Assembly: GCA_015056945.1 (NCBI GenBank)
Contig: SVFH01000007.1
Coordinates: forward strand, 1 to 64,000
DNA length: 64,000 bases
Source: Lachnospiraceae bacterium
GTDB lineage: Bacteria > Bacillota > Clostridia > Lachnospirales > Lachnospiraceae
Reading direction: 5' to 3'
The notes beneath the pieces are model-generated. The model did not search any database. It saw only the letters and a list, made by a program, of their open reading frames with translations, and was not told the origin of the DNA. Within the stretch, counting starts at the first letter, position 1, and each line of letters opens with the position of its first letter. This document shows positions 12,667-21,000 of the stretch, in pieces. The translations under genes were made by a program, and so were the position numbers.

Positions 12667-13047
12667 TTATTTCAATGTAACCTTAGCGCCTTCAGCTTCT
12701 AATTTAGCCTTGATATCATCAGCTTCTTCTTTAGAAGCGCCTTCTTTGATCATCTTAGGAGCAGCGTCTACTAAGTCTTTAGCTTCTTTCAAGCCAAGGC
12801 CTGTAGCTTCACGAACAACTTTGATAACCTTAACCTTGTTAGGGCCAACATCTGTTAATTCTACGTCGAATTCAGTCTTTTCTTCTGCTGCTTCACCAGC
12901 TGCTGCACCGCCTGCTGCTGCTACAACAACACCTGCTGCTGCAGATACACCAAATTCTTCTTCACATGCTTTTACTAATTCGTTTAATTCAAGTACGCTT
13001 AACTCTTTGATAGCGTCGATAAATTCCTGAGTTGTTAACTTTGCCAT
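12667..13047 (-). CDS. rplL: 50S ribosomal protein L7/L12
   Basis: L7/L12 forms the multimeric stalk that recruits translational GTPases. The 126-residue protein has the N-terminal dimerisation helices ([16 protein letters not shown]), an Ala/Gly-rich flexible hinge around residues 35-55, and the globular C-terminal domain with [20 protein letters not shown]. It lies about 95 nt downstream of rplJ, with a GGAGG ribosome-binding site. A hairpin terminator carrying the rpoB promoter follows. Confidence 0.98.
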   Translation of the reverse strand: MAKLTTQEFIDAIKELSVLELNELVKACEEEFGVSAAAGVVVAAAGGAAAGEAAEEKTEFDVELTDVGPNKVKVIKVVREATGLGLKEAKDLVDAAPKMIKEGASKEEADDIKAKLEAEGAKVTLK

Positions 13048-13142
13048 TTCTTTTTTCCTCCATTAAATAATATTAAATCTTTAAAAGTTTCATGCGACCG
13101 TTTGTCGCGTAAATGTTTCTCTGCTAAATAGCAGTACACACA

Positions 13143-13631
13143 TTAAGCACCCTGCTGCTCTGCAATCTGATTGAGTACGCGAGCAAGATTTGTGATAGGG
13201 GACTGAATGCTTCCGAGCAATTTTCCAAGAAGTTCTTCTCTTGAAGGCACTGCGGAGATTGCTTCGATTCCCTTTGCATCATATACTGTTCCTTCAACAA
13301 CGCCACCCTTTACTTCAAGTGCGGGAGCTGTCTTAGCAAACTTGCAAAGAATTCTTGCGGGAGCTGTTGCATCATCTTTGGAAATTGCGATTGCGCTGGG
13401 TCCTTCCAAATAAGGTGCAAGTCCTTCGAACTCTGTTCCCTTGAATGCAAAGTTCAACATTGTATTCTTGTAAACCTTGTAAGTAACACCAGCTTCACGA
13501 AGCTGCTTACGAAGCTCTGTATCCTGAGCAACGGTAAGGCCACGATGATCAACAAGTACAACGGACTGTGCGCCTTCAATGTTTGCAGAAATCTCTTCCA
13601 CGATGGGTTTCTTGATTTCAATCTTTGCCAT
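13143..13631 (-). CDS. rplJ: 50S ribosomal protein L10
   Basis: L10 anchors the L7/L12 dimers to the ribosome and represses its own mRNA. The 162-residue protein shows the L10 N-terminal RNA-binding region with VLVDHRGLTVAQDTELRKQL and the C-terminal L12-binding helix LARVLNQIAEQ. Length is normal. It starts behind AGGAGGTAGAAAG and is preceded by an L10 leader structure and a promoter, the usual arrangement for autoregulation of rplJ-rplL. Confidence 0.97.
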   Translation of the reverse strand: MAKIEIKKPIVEEISANIEGAQSVVLVDHRGLTVAQDTELRKQLREAGVTYKVYKNTMLNFAFKGTEFEGLAPYLEGPSAIAISKDDATAPARILCKFAKTAPALEVKGGVVEGTVYDAKGIEAISAVPSREELLGKLLGSIQSPITNLARVLNQIAEQQGA

Positions 13632-13689
13632 TTCTTTCTACCTCCTTCTTTATTTCTGCCGAAAGAGTCTAATATTTTCATGCGATAAT

Positions 13690-13720
13690 ATTAAAACCCT
13701 CATGCCAAAAGACACGAGGG
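13690..13720 (-). terminator. Attenuator hairpin in the rplJ leader
   Basis: Minus-strand CCCTCGTG and CATGAGGG (8 bp with one G-T pair) close an 8-nt loop and are followed by TTTTAATATT. It lies between the L10-binding fold and rplJ and probably acts as the terminator or attenuator of the leader. Confidence 0.7.
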
Positions 13721-13740
13721 CGAAATTTCACTAAAAAAAT

Positions 13741-13804
13741 ACTCTTCCTCGGTAGGTGTTTATCTGCTTACACCGTTCACACGGTACCTACTGTCTTCGG
13801 CGGA
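13741..13804 (-). ncRNA. L10 leader (autoregulatory mRNA element)
   Basis: The minus strand reads CCGCCGAAGACAGTAGGTAC, then AAGCAGATAAACACCTACC and GAGGAAGAG. This is the recognisable conserved core of the ribosomal protein L10 leader (Rfam L10_leader family): pairing TAGGT/ACCTA, the invariant ATAAA, and CCGAGGAAGAG. Binding of the L10-L12 complex represses rplJ-rplL. An attenuator hairpin follows. Confidence 0.88.
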
Positions 13805-13824
13805 TTGTTTATACAACCTTTAAT

Positions 13825-13853
13825 AAAATAACATGCGTTTCTGCTATTGTCAA
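13825..13853 (-). promoter_or_regulatory. Sigma-A promoter of rplJ-rplL
   Basis: Minus-strand TTGACA (13848-13853), 17 nt, TATTTT (13825-13830). The predicted start falls a few bases before the L10 leader fold. Confidence 0.82.
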
Positions 13854-13907
13854 GCATTTTATCTGATTATTTTTATTCATTCCTTTTATCTTAATAGAGC
13901 ATTTCTG

Positions 13908-15176
13908 TCACTGCGCCTCAACAAAACCGTCTTCGTCAATTACAACGCCGGGCGAAAGCCTTCTCATCAAATTCAAAACTCGCTCACGTTCTGTTCCTGT
14001 TGCCTCCAGCGTTCTGCAATTTCTTGTCAGGCATGGCAAAAATTGTGCACGCACAACCCCCTCCTTATTCACTTCCAATGTCAAAAGCGCACTGTCAAGA
14101 TTTTTGGAACTAAACCAATAATTACCGAGGCTATAGAACACCGGCACGTCCCCTTCATAAGCGATTCCCTGAATCACATGCGGATGCGCGCCCACTATGA
14201 TATCAGCTCCTGCATCGGCACATTCTTTAGCCTGTGTTGTCTGTCTCCAATCCAGGTCGTTGGTGCTCTCTGTACCCCAATGCAAAAATACAATTGTCAC
14301 ATCACTGTTCGCATCAGCTTCACGAATGCGTTCCAAAAGCGCTTCCGAGTCATAACACCGGAATGTTCCGGGCGAATCCGTTGTCGCTCCTTTGGTATTC
14401 GGATTCGGGTAACGTTCAATTTGCGTTGCGCAAACCAGAGAAATTTTCATAGAGTCATTGCAATAATATAAAATTTTGGATGCTTCTTCAATATCACGTC
14501 CGGCTCCGGTATAAGATATCCCTGCTTCATCCAGTGTGTCGAGTGTATCCAACAACCCCTGCTCCCCGAAATCATAAACATGATTATTGGCAAGCGAAAC
14601 CGTATCTACACCCATCTCTTTCAGAATTTCCACATTCTCCGGTTTAGCCCGGAATGTAAATGTTTTATTTGAAATCGGTTTGTTTGTTTCCGTATAAGTG
14701 AACTCATTGTTAATCACGCAGATATCCGCTTCACGCATTCTTTCTAAAAGCAGTGGATCGACACACGCTTCCAATGATTCATTTTGCACACGGTAATTAC
14801 TCATAATGGCATAGGAATCATCCAAAAGAATATCTCCCGTAAAAGTAAAGGAAACCGTCTCCTTTTCCGGAAGTTGAAATGTATTCGGCGCAATTTCCTC
14901 TCCCGGTTCCGGTTTCTCAGATTCCGGTTCATAAGAACTTTCTTCTTCTGATGAAACAAGTCCCAATTCCTCTGCGTTGAATCTCTCAGTCACTTCTTCT
15001 GATGCAGTTTCTTGCACAATCGGCATCTCATTTTCCTGCAAAAGCCTATCCTTATTCTGTTTGTGCATAATCATCGCGGTTAAAAGTGCTACGAATGCCA
15101 ACGCTCCCGCAACACTTGCAAGAATACCGATTACACGATCTTTAGTTGTCGTAGCATCAAGTTCACTGCGCATCAT
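13908..15176 (-). CDS. CapA family (poly-gamma-glutamate synthesis-like) membrane-anchored protein
   Basis: CapA-type proteins have a calcineurin-like metallophosphoesterase fold and are linked to poly-gamma-glutamate capsule synthesis, though many are of unknown role. The 422-residue product has one N-terminal transmembrane helix (about residues 17-37), a Glu/Ser-rich linker to about residue 105, then the CapA domain: FTGDILLDDS, ICVINNEFTYTE, VSLANNHVYDFGEQG, FLHWGTE and VGAHPHVIQG. The metal-ligand motifs are all present. No capB or capC partner is nearby. It interrupts the usual rplKA-rplJL gene order and sits between the rplA terminator and the rplJ promoter. The start could be either of two adjacent ATG codons behind AAGGAG; the second has better spacing. 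Confidence 0.88.
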   Translation of the reverse strand: MMRSELDATTTKDRVIGILASVAGALAFVALLTAMIMHKQNKDRLLQENEMPIVQETASEEVTERFNAEELGLVSSEEESSYEPESEKPEPGEEIAPNTFQLPEKETVSFTFTGDILLDDSYAIMSNYRVQNESLEACVDPLLLERMREADICVINNEFTYTETNKPISNKTFTFRAKPENVEILKEMGVDTVSLANNHVYDFGEQGLLDTLDTLDEAGISYTGAGRDIEEASKILYYCNDSMKISLVCATQIERYPNPNTKGATTDSPGTFRCYDSEALLERIREADANSDVTIVFLHWGTESTNDLDWRQTTQAKECADAGADIIVGAHPHVIQGIAYEGDVPVFYSLGNYWFSSKNLDSALLTLEVNKEGVVRAQFLPCLTRNCRTLEATGTERERVLNLMRRLSPGVVIDEDGFVEAQ

Positions 15177-15213
15177 TTTCTCCTTGTGAGCTTCAAAACA
15201 TTATTCTTTTACT

Positions 15214-15242
15214 ACTATAATACAAAACGGGCGATACCGCAA
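15214..15242 (-). promoter_or_regulatory. Possible promoter of the CapA-family gene
   Basis: Minus-strand TTGCGG (15237-15242), 17 nt, TATAGT (15214-15219). The -35 box overlaps the rplA terminator stem. The -35 match is only moderate. Confidence 0.5.
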
Positions 15243-15261
15243 TCGGCACCGCCCTGTTTCT
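15223..15261 (-). terminator. Terminator of the rplK-rplA transcript
   Basis: Minus-strand arms AACAGGGCG and CGCCCGTT (one bulged A) enclose an inner TGCCG/CGGTA stem and are followed by TTGTATTATAG. It separates rplA from the CapA-family gene. Confidence 0.65.
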
Positions 15262-15265
15262 ATCA

Positions 15266-15955
15266 TTAGATTTTCATTGTGTTAACCTTAACGCCAGGTC
15301 CCATTGTGCTTGAAAGTGTAACACTTCTTAAGTATGTTCCCTTTAATGCGCTCGGTTTAGCCTTCTTAATAGCTTCCATAAGAGCTTCGAAATTTTCGTT
15401 CAACTGCTCATCTGTGAAAGATACCTTACCGATAGGGCAGTGTACAATGTTTGCCTTATCAAGTCTGTATTCAATCTTACCAGCCTTGATATCAGCTACA
15501 GCCTTAGTAACATCCATGGTTACTGTACCGGCTTTGGGGTTAGGCATTAAGCCCTTAGGTCCAAGAACCTTACCAAGACGACCAACAACAGCCATCATAT
15601 CAGGCGTTGCAACTACAACATCGAAATCAAGCCATCCGTCATTCTGAATCTTCGGAATGAGTTCCTCGCCGCCTACGTAATCTGCACCAGCTGCTTCAGC
15701 TTCTGTAAGCTTATCACCTTTAGCAAATACGAGAACCTTAACAGTCTTACCTGTTCCGTGAGGAAGTACAACCGCACCACGGATCTGCTCCTCTGCGTGA
15801 CGTCCGTCACAACCGGTTCTAATGTGAATTTCTACTGTTTCATCAAATTTAGCGCTAGCAGTTTTCTTAACTAATGCAACAGCTTCTTCAGGATCGTAAA
15901 GTGTAGCTCTGTCGACCTGCTTAGCAGCTTCGTTATATTTCTTACCATGTTTCAT
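15266..15955 (-). CDS. rplA: 50S ribosomal protein L1
   Basis: L1 forms the mobile stalk of the large subunit and is the autogenous repressor of the L11 operon in several bacteria. The 229-residue protein has the family core with [19 protein letters not shown] and the C-terminal [10 protein letters not shown]. Length is normal. It lies 54 nt downstream of rplK, behind AAGGAGG. A GTGGGAGC...AACCAC element lies in that 54-nt gap. Confidence 0.97.
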   Translation of the reverse strand: MKHGKKYNEAAKQVDRATLYDPEEAVALVKKTASAKFDETVEIHIRTGCDGRHAEEQIRGAVVLPHGTGKTVKVLVFAKGDKLTEAEAAGADYVGGEELIPKIQNDGWLDFDVVVATPDMMAVVGRLGKVLGPKGLMPNPKAGTVTMDVTKAVADIKAGKIEYRLDKANIVHCPIGKVSFTDEQLNENFEALMEAIKKAKPSALKGTYLRSVTLSSTMGPGVKVNTMKI

Positions 15956-15972
15956 AACTTATTTACCTCCTT

Positions 15973-16000
15973 GTGGTTAAATGCACACGCGTGCTCCCAC
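15973..16000 (-). promoter_or_regulatory. GTGGGAGC...AACCAC element before rplA
   Basis: The minus strand reads GTGGGAGC, ACGCGTGTGCATTT, AACCAC. The ends GTGG/CCAC pair, and GCAC/GTGC-type pairing is possible inside. The same bracket precedes rplK (16458-16491). Because L1 represses this operon by binding mRNA in other bacteria, both copies are candidate L1 sites; that is an inference. Confidence 0.45.
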
Positions 16001-16009
16001 CTACTCTAA

Positions 16010-16435
16010 TTAGTCTTCTACTTTGATACCCATACTGCGTGCAGTTCCGGCAATCATGCTCATAGCTGCTTCAATATTTGCTGCGTTAAGATCCGGCATC
16101 TTCATTTCTGCGATTTCACGAACCTTATCTTTAGAAATTGTTGCAACCTTAGTCTTGTTAGGAACACCTGAACCGGACTTAATGTTACAAGCTTTCTTTA
16201 AAAGTACTGCAGCGGGCGGAGTCTTTGTTATAAAACTAAAGCTTCTGTCTGCATAAACTGTGATAACAACAGGAATGATTAAATCACCCTTATCTGCTGT
16301 CTTAGCGTTGAACTGCTTTGTAAATTCAACGATGTTAACGCCGTGCTGTCCAAGTGCAGGACCAACAGGCGGTGCCGGTGTTGCTTTGCCGGCAGGAATC
16401 TGTAATTTGATATAACCTGTTACTTTCTTTGCCAT
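16010..16435 (-). CDS. rplK: 50S ribosomal protein L11
   Basis: L11 is part of the GTPase-associated centre of the 50S subunit. The 141-residue protein shows [25 protein letters not shown] at its N-terminus (proline-rich linker) and the rRNA-binding C-terminal domain ending [12 protein letters not shown]. Length is normal. It lies 114 nt downstream of nusG with a TAGGAGG ribosome-binding site, and is followed by rplA. Confidence 0.97.
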   Translation of the reverse strand: MAKKVTGYIKLQIPAGKATPAPPVGPALGQHGVNIVEFTKQFNAKTADKGDLIIPVVITVYADRSFSFITKTPPAAVLLKKACNIKSGSGVPNKTKVATISKDKVREIAEMKMPDLNAANIEAAMSMIAGTARSMGIKVED

Positions 16436-16457
16436 TTTGGCTACCTCCTAATAAAAT

Positions 16458-16491
16458 GTGGTTCGGCGCCGCAACCATTTGCGGCTCCCAC
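16458..16491 (-). promoter_or_regulatory. GTGGGAGC...AACCAC element before rplK
   Basis: The minus strand reads GTGGGAGC, then CCGCAA-loop-TTGCGG (a clear 6-bp hairpin), then GCGCCGAACCAC. The outer bracket GTGGGAGC...AACCAC is shared with the element before rplA. It is a candidate autoregulatory site for an r-protein, most likely L1. Confidence 0.5.
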
Positions 16492-16549
16492 TGTTCATAT
16501 GACAACAACTCTATATATTAATAGGACTGAATCCTATGAACAAGCATAA

Positions 16550-17119
16550 TTAAATTTTCTTGATTTCATTAAACGCAATTTCAACGGGTGTTTCACGACC
16601 AAACAATTCGATATTAATTGTAACCATCTGCTTGCTTTCATCCACACGCTTAATAATTCCGACAGTGTCTTTCCACACACCGGAAATAACAGAAATCGCA
16701 TCGCCTTCTTTTACATCGATCTTAACGTCTTCAAATCCGCCAACGTTAAGCGCACGCATCTCCTGTTCCGTCAAAGGAACCGGTTTACTTCCCGGACCAA
16801 CAAATCCGGTCACACCACGTGTATTTCTTACTACATACCATGCATCGTTGTTATCGGCATCCATATGAAGCAAAACATAACCGGGGAAAAGCTTCTTCTG
16901 AACGGTCTTCTTTGTGTTGTTCTTCACTTCAACCACATCTAACATGGGAACTCGAACCTCAAGAATCTCATTCTCTAAATGTCTGTTCTCGATTGCTTTC
17001 TCGATATTGGCTTTCACCTTATTCTCATATCCCGAATAAGTATGAACAACATACCAGCCCATGCCTTTGCCACTCTTGTTATCACTTTGGCCGATATCAA
17101 ACTCTTTATTCTCTTCCAT
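16550..17119 (-). CDS. nusG: Transcription termination/antitermination protein NusG
   Basis: NusG binds RNA polymerase and modulates pausing, termination and coupling to translation. The 189-residue protein has the NGN domain (WYVVHTYSGYENKVKANIE, KKLFPGYVLLHM, VRNTRGVTGFVG) and a C-terminal KOW domain (EGDAISVISGVWKDTVGIIK). It begins with an acidic extension of about 20 residues before the NGN domain. It lies 19 nt downstream of secE in the standard secE-nusG-rplK order. Confidence 0.97.
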   Translation of the reverse strand: MEENKEFDIGQSDNKSGKGMGWYVVHTYSGYENKVKANIEKAIENRHLENEILEVRVPMLDVVEVKNNTKKTVQKKLFPGYVLLHMDADNNDAWYVVRNTRGVTGFVGPGSKPVPLTEQEMRALNVGGFEDVKIDVKEGDAISVISGVWKDTVGIIKRVDESKQMVTINIELFGRETPVEIAFNEIKKI

Positions 17120-17138
17120 GAACAGAAAACCTCCTCGA

Positions 17139-17354
17139 CTAAATTGTGATATTTGTCAAGAACTGCACACCATACTTAATTAATAAGTCGATTCCTGCAA
17201 TGAGGAGACTTACAACAAGACTGATAATGCTGACAACTACAGTCTGTTTGAACACATCGTTCTTACCAGGCCAAGTAATTTTCTTAAATTCCTGCTTAAC
17301 ACCACGGAAGAAACTTGTCTTTTTCGGCTTCTCTGCTGTTGCTGATTTCGTCAT
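17139..17354 (-). CDS. secE: Preprotein translocase subunit SecE
   Basis: SecE clamps the SecY channel. The ORF opens six codons earlier at 17372, but the ATG at 17352-17354 is preceded by AAAGGAA at good spacing while the first ATG has no ribosome-binding site, so I take the shorter form of 71 residues. It has the family motif FFRGVKQEFKKITWPGKNDV followed by one transmembrane helix (VVVSIISLVVSLLIAGIDLLI) and a short periplasmic-side tail. It sits between rpmG and nusG, the usual position. Confidence 0.95.
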   Translation of the reverse strand: MTKSATAEKPKKTSFFRGVKQEFKKITWPGKNDVFKQTVVVSIISLVVSLLIAGIDLLIKYGVQFLTNITI

Positions 17355-17387
17355 AATATCAATTCCTTTCATACATAAAAAGACAAA

Positions 17388-17537
17388 TTATTTGGTTTCT
17401 TTGTGTAATGTATGAGCCTTGCAGAATCTACAATATTTCTTTGTTTCCATTCTGTCCGGATGTGTCTTCTTGTCCTTTGTTGTGTTGTAGTTACGCTGCT
17501 TGCACTCTGTACATGCTAAAGTAATTCTTGTACGCAT
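17388..17537 (-). CDS. rpmG: 50S ribosomal protein L33
   Basis: A 49-residue protein reads [20 protein letters not shown]... and ends [14 protein letters not shown]. The two CxxC pairs (C9/C12 and C36/C39) make it a zinc-binding (C+) L33. It is preceded by GGAGG at correct spacing and by a strong promoter, and is followed by secE 33 nt downstream. This is the first gene of the rpmG-secE-nusG-rplKA transcript. No tRNA-Trp gene is present between rpmG and secE. Confidence 0.96.
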   Translation of the reverse strand: MRTRITLACTECKQRNYNTTKDKKTHPDRMETKKYCRFCKAHTLHKETK

Positions 17538-17637
17538 TTCTTCCCACCTCCACGCGTAAAATTTATTATTCGCAGGCTCGTTTTTTTATCAAAAATGGCG
17601 CATAAAAAAAAGGCCTAAAAACCAGTCTCGCCATAGT

Positions 17638-17666
17638 AGAATAACACATAGGTGTCCATTCGTCAA
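17638..17666 (-). promoter_or_regulatory. Sigma-A promoter of rpmG-secE-nusG
   Basis: Minus-strand TTGACG (17661-17666), 17 nt, TATTCT (17638-17643), about 95 nt before rpmG. Confidence 0.82.
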
Positions 17667-17792
17667 TGATTTATTTTATAAATTTCTATATTATCCGGGG
17701 ATTTTTTTGTTTGACGGCATTTTCCTATCGTTTGCATATGTTTTTCCTTTTTCGTCTCTGCGAGTTTTTGTTTTTCATCTTTTTATGAAACT

Positions 17793-17959
17793 TGGCGTCA
17801 AGGCGTATCTCCACAAAAATACTCGGTCGCCGGAGCCACTTTCTCCGGATATTTCTTCCACTTGCCCCGCCAAAGCGTATCTATGCACCGAAACTGCCTT
17901 GCCGGAGCCCACTTTCAGAAACAACTTTCACGCGAGGCGCCAGGATTGTATCTATATGA
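17793..17959. repeat. Imperfect 72-bp tandem repeat, two and a fraction copies
   Basis: GCGTATCT recurs at 17803 and 17875, and GTATCT again at 17948, giving a period of 71-72 bp. GCCGGAGCC(C)ACTTTC also recurs within each unit. Similarity is partial outside these blocks, so it looks like an old or diverging repeat. It fills the otherwise gene-free stretch between the BspA-like gene terminator and the rpmG promoter. I see no convincing gene or structured RNA here. Confidence 0.6.
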
Positions 17960-17965
17960 ATTTTT

Positions 17966-17997
17966 AGCAAAAGGGAAGCCCGTTATGGACTCCCCTT
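17966..17997 (-). terminator. Terminator of the BspA/Ig-like gene
   Basis: Minus-strand arms AAGGGGAGTCC and GGGCTTCCCTT (11 bp with G-T pairs) close a short loop and are followed by TTGCTAAAAATT. It lies about 30 nt after the stop codon of the surface-protein gene. Confidence 0.75.
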
Positions 17998-18025
17998 CTT
18001 GTTGAGAAACTTATTTTTCAGTCTC

Positions 18026-21000
18026 TTATTTCACTGTAATTGTTACTACCGCTTTCTTTTTACTGCCGTCAAGTGCGGTTGCGGTTACTTTGACTTTCTT
18101 GCCTTTCTTGGCATCTGCTTTGATTTTAACAAGTCCGTTTGCATCAACGCTTGCAATCTTGGAATCGCTTACGCTCCAGGATACGTTGGAATAGGTCAAA
18201 TCCCCTGCTCCTGTTACTTTTGCATTTAACACGAGATTTGTGCCTGCTTCCACAGTCGCAGTCTTCATCACCTCGCCGTCTGCACCGGTAATCTCAACCT
18301 TGGTTACTCCGGGCTGAACATAAAGCGTCTTTTCTGCGATAATCGGTGTTGCTTCACCCATCACATAAGTCATGTAATCAAGTGTTGCCGTCACTTTCAC
18401 ATAGCCGGTATAGCTGCTTTTTTTACTTGCTGCCACTACACCTTTCTTAACAGTTACACCCTTTGCCTTTAATTCTGCTTCGCTAAGTGTCTGCTGACCG
18501 TTTACATCCAAACCAACAATTGTATAAGAAATTGTCTTATTCTTTGCCTTGTTCGGGAATACGTTTGCAGTAAGCTTTACACTCTTTCCGTATGTTAAAA
18601 GTGCAAGTCCGGGCACGCCTCCGTTCGGTGTTTTTGCCGGTGTCTGCAAGGACAACTTATATGTCACTTCTTTTTTAGCACTACTTACCACATTAATTGT
18701 TACTTTTACAGTTTTTTTACTTCCGTCCAATGCTTTACCCGTTAAGGTTACTTTTCCTATCATTCCTGTATCAGCCACAAGTTTCAGATAACCACTCATT
18801 TCTGTTGTGATACAGCTTTCAGACGAATATCCATTCGTACTCTCTACCTCAAGGATACTTGCATTCGAACTTGTCCATTCAATTCTTGTATCGCTTGCAG
18901 TTTTGCCATTTTTAGTGGAAATACTGTAAGGAATCCAAATCGGCTTATTCGGCTCTACAGAATATTTTTTACTTCCGGTTGTGATTTTACTTACCGGGTT
19001 TCCTGACGGTACCACCTTAACATTGAGCACCTTCTTTGCATTACTTCCGTCAAGTGCAGTAATGGTAATCTTTGCAGTTCCTGTTCCTTCTGCACATACA
19101 ATATATCCGCCATACGCTTCTTCTATAGAAAGAACACCTTTCTTACCACCTGTTACACCATAGAGATTCGCGGCACCATTCTGTTCTGCAACTTTAAACA
19201 CTTTTCCATTATTCACATACTGTACGTTAAAACTTGAAGGCAGAACCTGACTATCATCATCTGCAAGAACCAATTTCATTGCTGATACATTAGTTTTTGT
19301 TCTAACATAAACAGTTATATATCCGCTTGCCGATTCTTCTCCTTTAGCAACTGTTAAAGATACTCCATAGCAATCTCCAGCCTGTGCCTTAGTCAAGTCT
19401 AACACACCAGCATTTGTAACTGTAGCTTCTCCTTGATTTGCCGGAGAACATTCCACAACGCTCCATGCCTGTGTATAGCCCTTAACACTTTCACCACCAT
19501 TTAAAACTCCAGCAAGCTTCACTTTGCTTCCCTGAGCAATATAATAAGAATCCTGTGTCACTTCCACAATATTCTTTGGAACAGCAATAGAAACATCTTT
19601 AATATATGTTTCATTTGCTTTAACAACATCAATGTAAACTCTCTTAACAATGCCACTGTTAGCATTCTTCAAATCAACAGCATAAATTCCTTCTGCCGCT
19701 TCCTTTGATACAACAATACCCGTTCCCTTTTTATCTACAGAAAGATTTCCTTTTGCCGAATCCTCTAGAATAATTTCATATTTCTGAAGTCCTTTTGCAG
19801 GAGCATATTCTTTCTCCCCATTGTTATAAATTGCAGTCGGGGTAAGCGTTACGTTTTTCTTTCCCACATAAGCAATCCAATGTTCTCCGTCTTCAGCAGT
19901 ATAGCTTCCTACTTTTTTCGGAGCTTTCACATCAAACGCATACACCTGCTGTTCAATTTCAACAGTCACAGAAGTCTTGGCTGCAGGATTAGATTTCGCA
20001 GTTGCCGTTATCGTAACAAATCCAGGAGCGGTGGCTACGAAATTACCCTGAATACCACCACCACTGTACGTTATACTTTTAGGATTTTTACCACTTATCG
20101 TATAATCCACTTGCTGAAGAACATAATCTTTATATCCCTCTTTATCAAGGACCTCTGTTAGCATAAAGAACGTCGGTCTTGTTCCCGGAGTTGTAAGCTT
20201 AATTTTACCATCTTTCAATCCTGCAACTCCCATTCGGACTGATGCTGCAGGGATAGACACATATATTGTTGCTTTAGCGCTCACACCGCTTCCGTCTGTC
20301 GCCGTTGCATATACATCTACCAATCCAAATCCTTCAGCAGTAACTGTACCTGTAGCATCCACCTTCACTATTCTTTCATCTGTACTCTTCCATGTCACAC
20401 TTTTATCTGTAGCATTTGTAGGAAGAATTCCAGTCGTAAGTTTACCTTTTTCCCCTAACCCCAGTAAATAAGTTCCATCTGTACCGGATGCAAGTGCCGA
20501 AGTAATGGTAATGCTATCAACACAAGTTCCGCTTACAACAGTACAAGCTGCACTCTTTTCACTTCCGTCAGTTGCTGTTGCGGTTACGATTGCCTCACCG
20601 AGATTCGTATCCACAAGAGTTACAGTTGCAGTATTATTTCCATGGTCAACAATCTTAACCATGGAAGGCTTGTCAGTAGAAAAATCAATTTTCGCACAAG
20701 CCACATCCGCATTGTCAATAGTTGCTTCTAAAAGGAAGCTGTTTCTTTCAGACTGAGCATCAAGGATTACTCTACTTTGGTTTAAGGTAATGCCTGATAC
20801 AGGTTCACTGTACTCGGCAACACAATATTTTACACTCGCGGTCGGCCCAATCTTTCCGGCATTTTCACTATAAACGGTCAAAACGCCCGTGCCTGCTTTT
20901 TTCGGAATAATTTTACCATTTTGAACCGACACTTCTGCTCCTGAATAACCAAAGTAATATGTAGGCCAAGGTTCTCCATTTTTCCATTCAAGGCTGGGTA

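Noticed and set aside
13833-14471. 212-codon plus-strand frame opposite the CapA-family gene
   Set aside because: It is the antisense shadow of a well-supported gene, with low-complexity Cys/Ser-rich translation typical of such shadows.
17355-17387. tRNA-Trp between rpmG and secE, as in many Firmicutes
   Set aside because: The gap is only about 33 nt and contains no tRNA.
17707-17967. 86-codon plus-strand frame over the 72-bp repeat
   Set aside because: Its 24-residue repeat is just the DNA repeat read in frame (72 is divisible by 3); there is no ribosome-binding site and the sequence overlaps a terminator.
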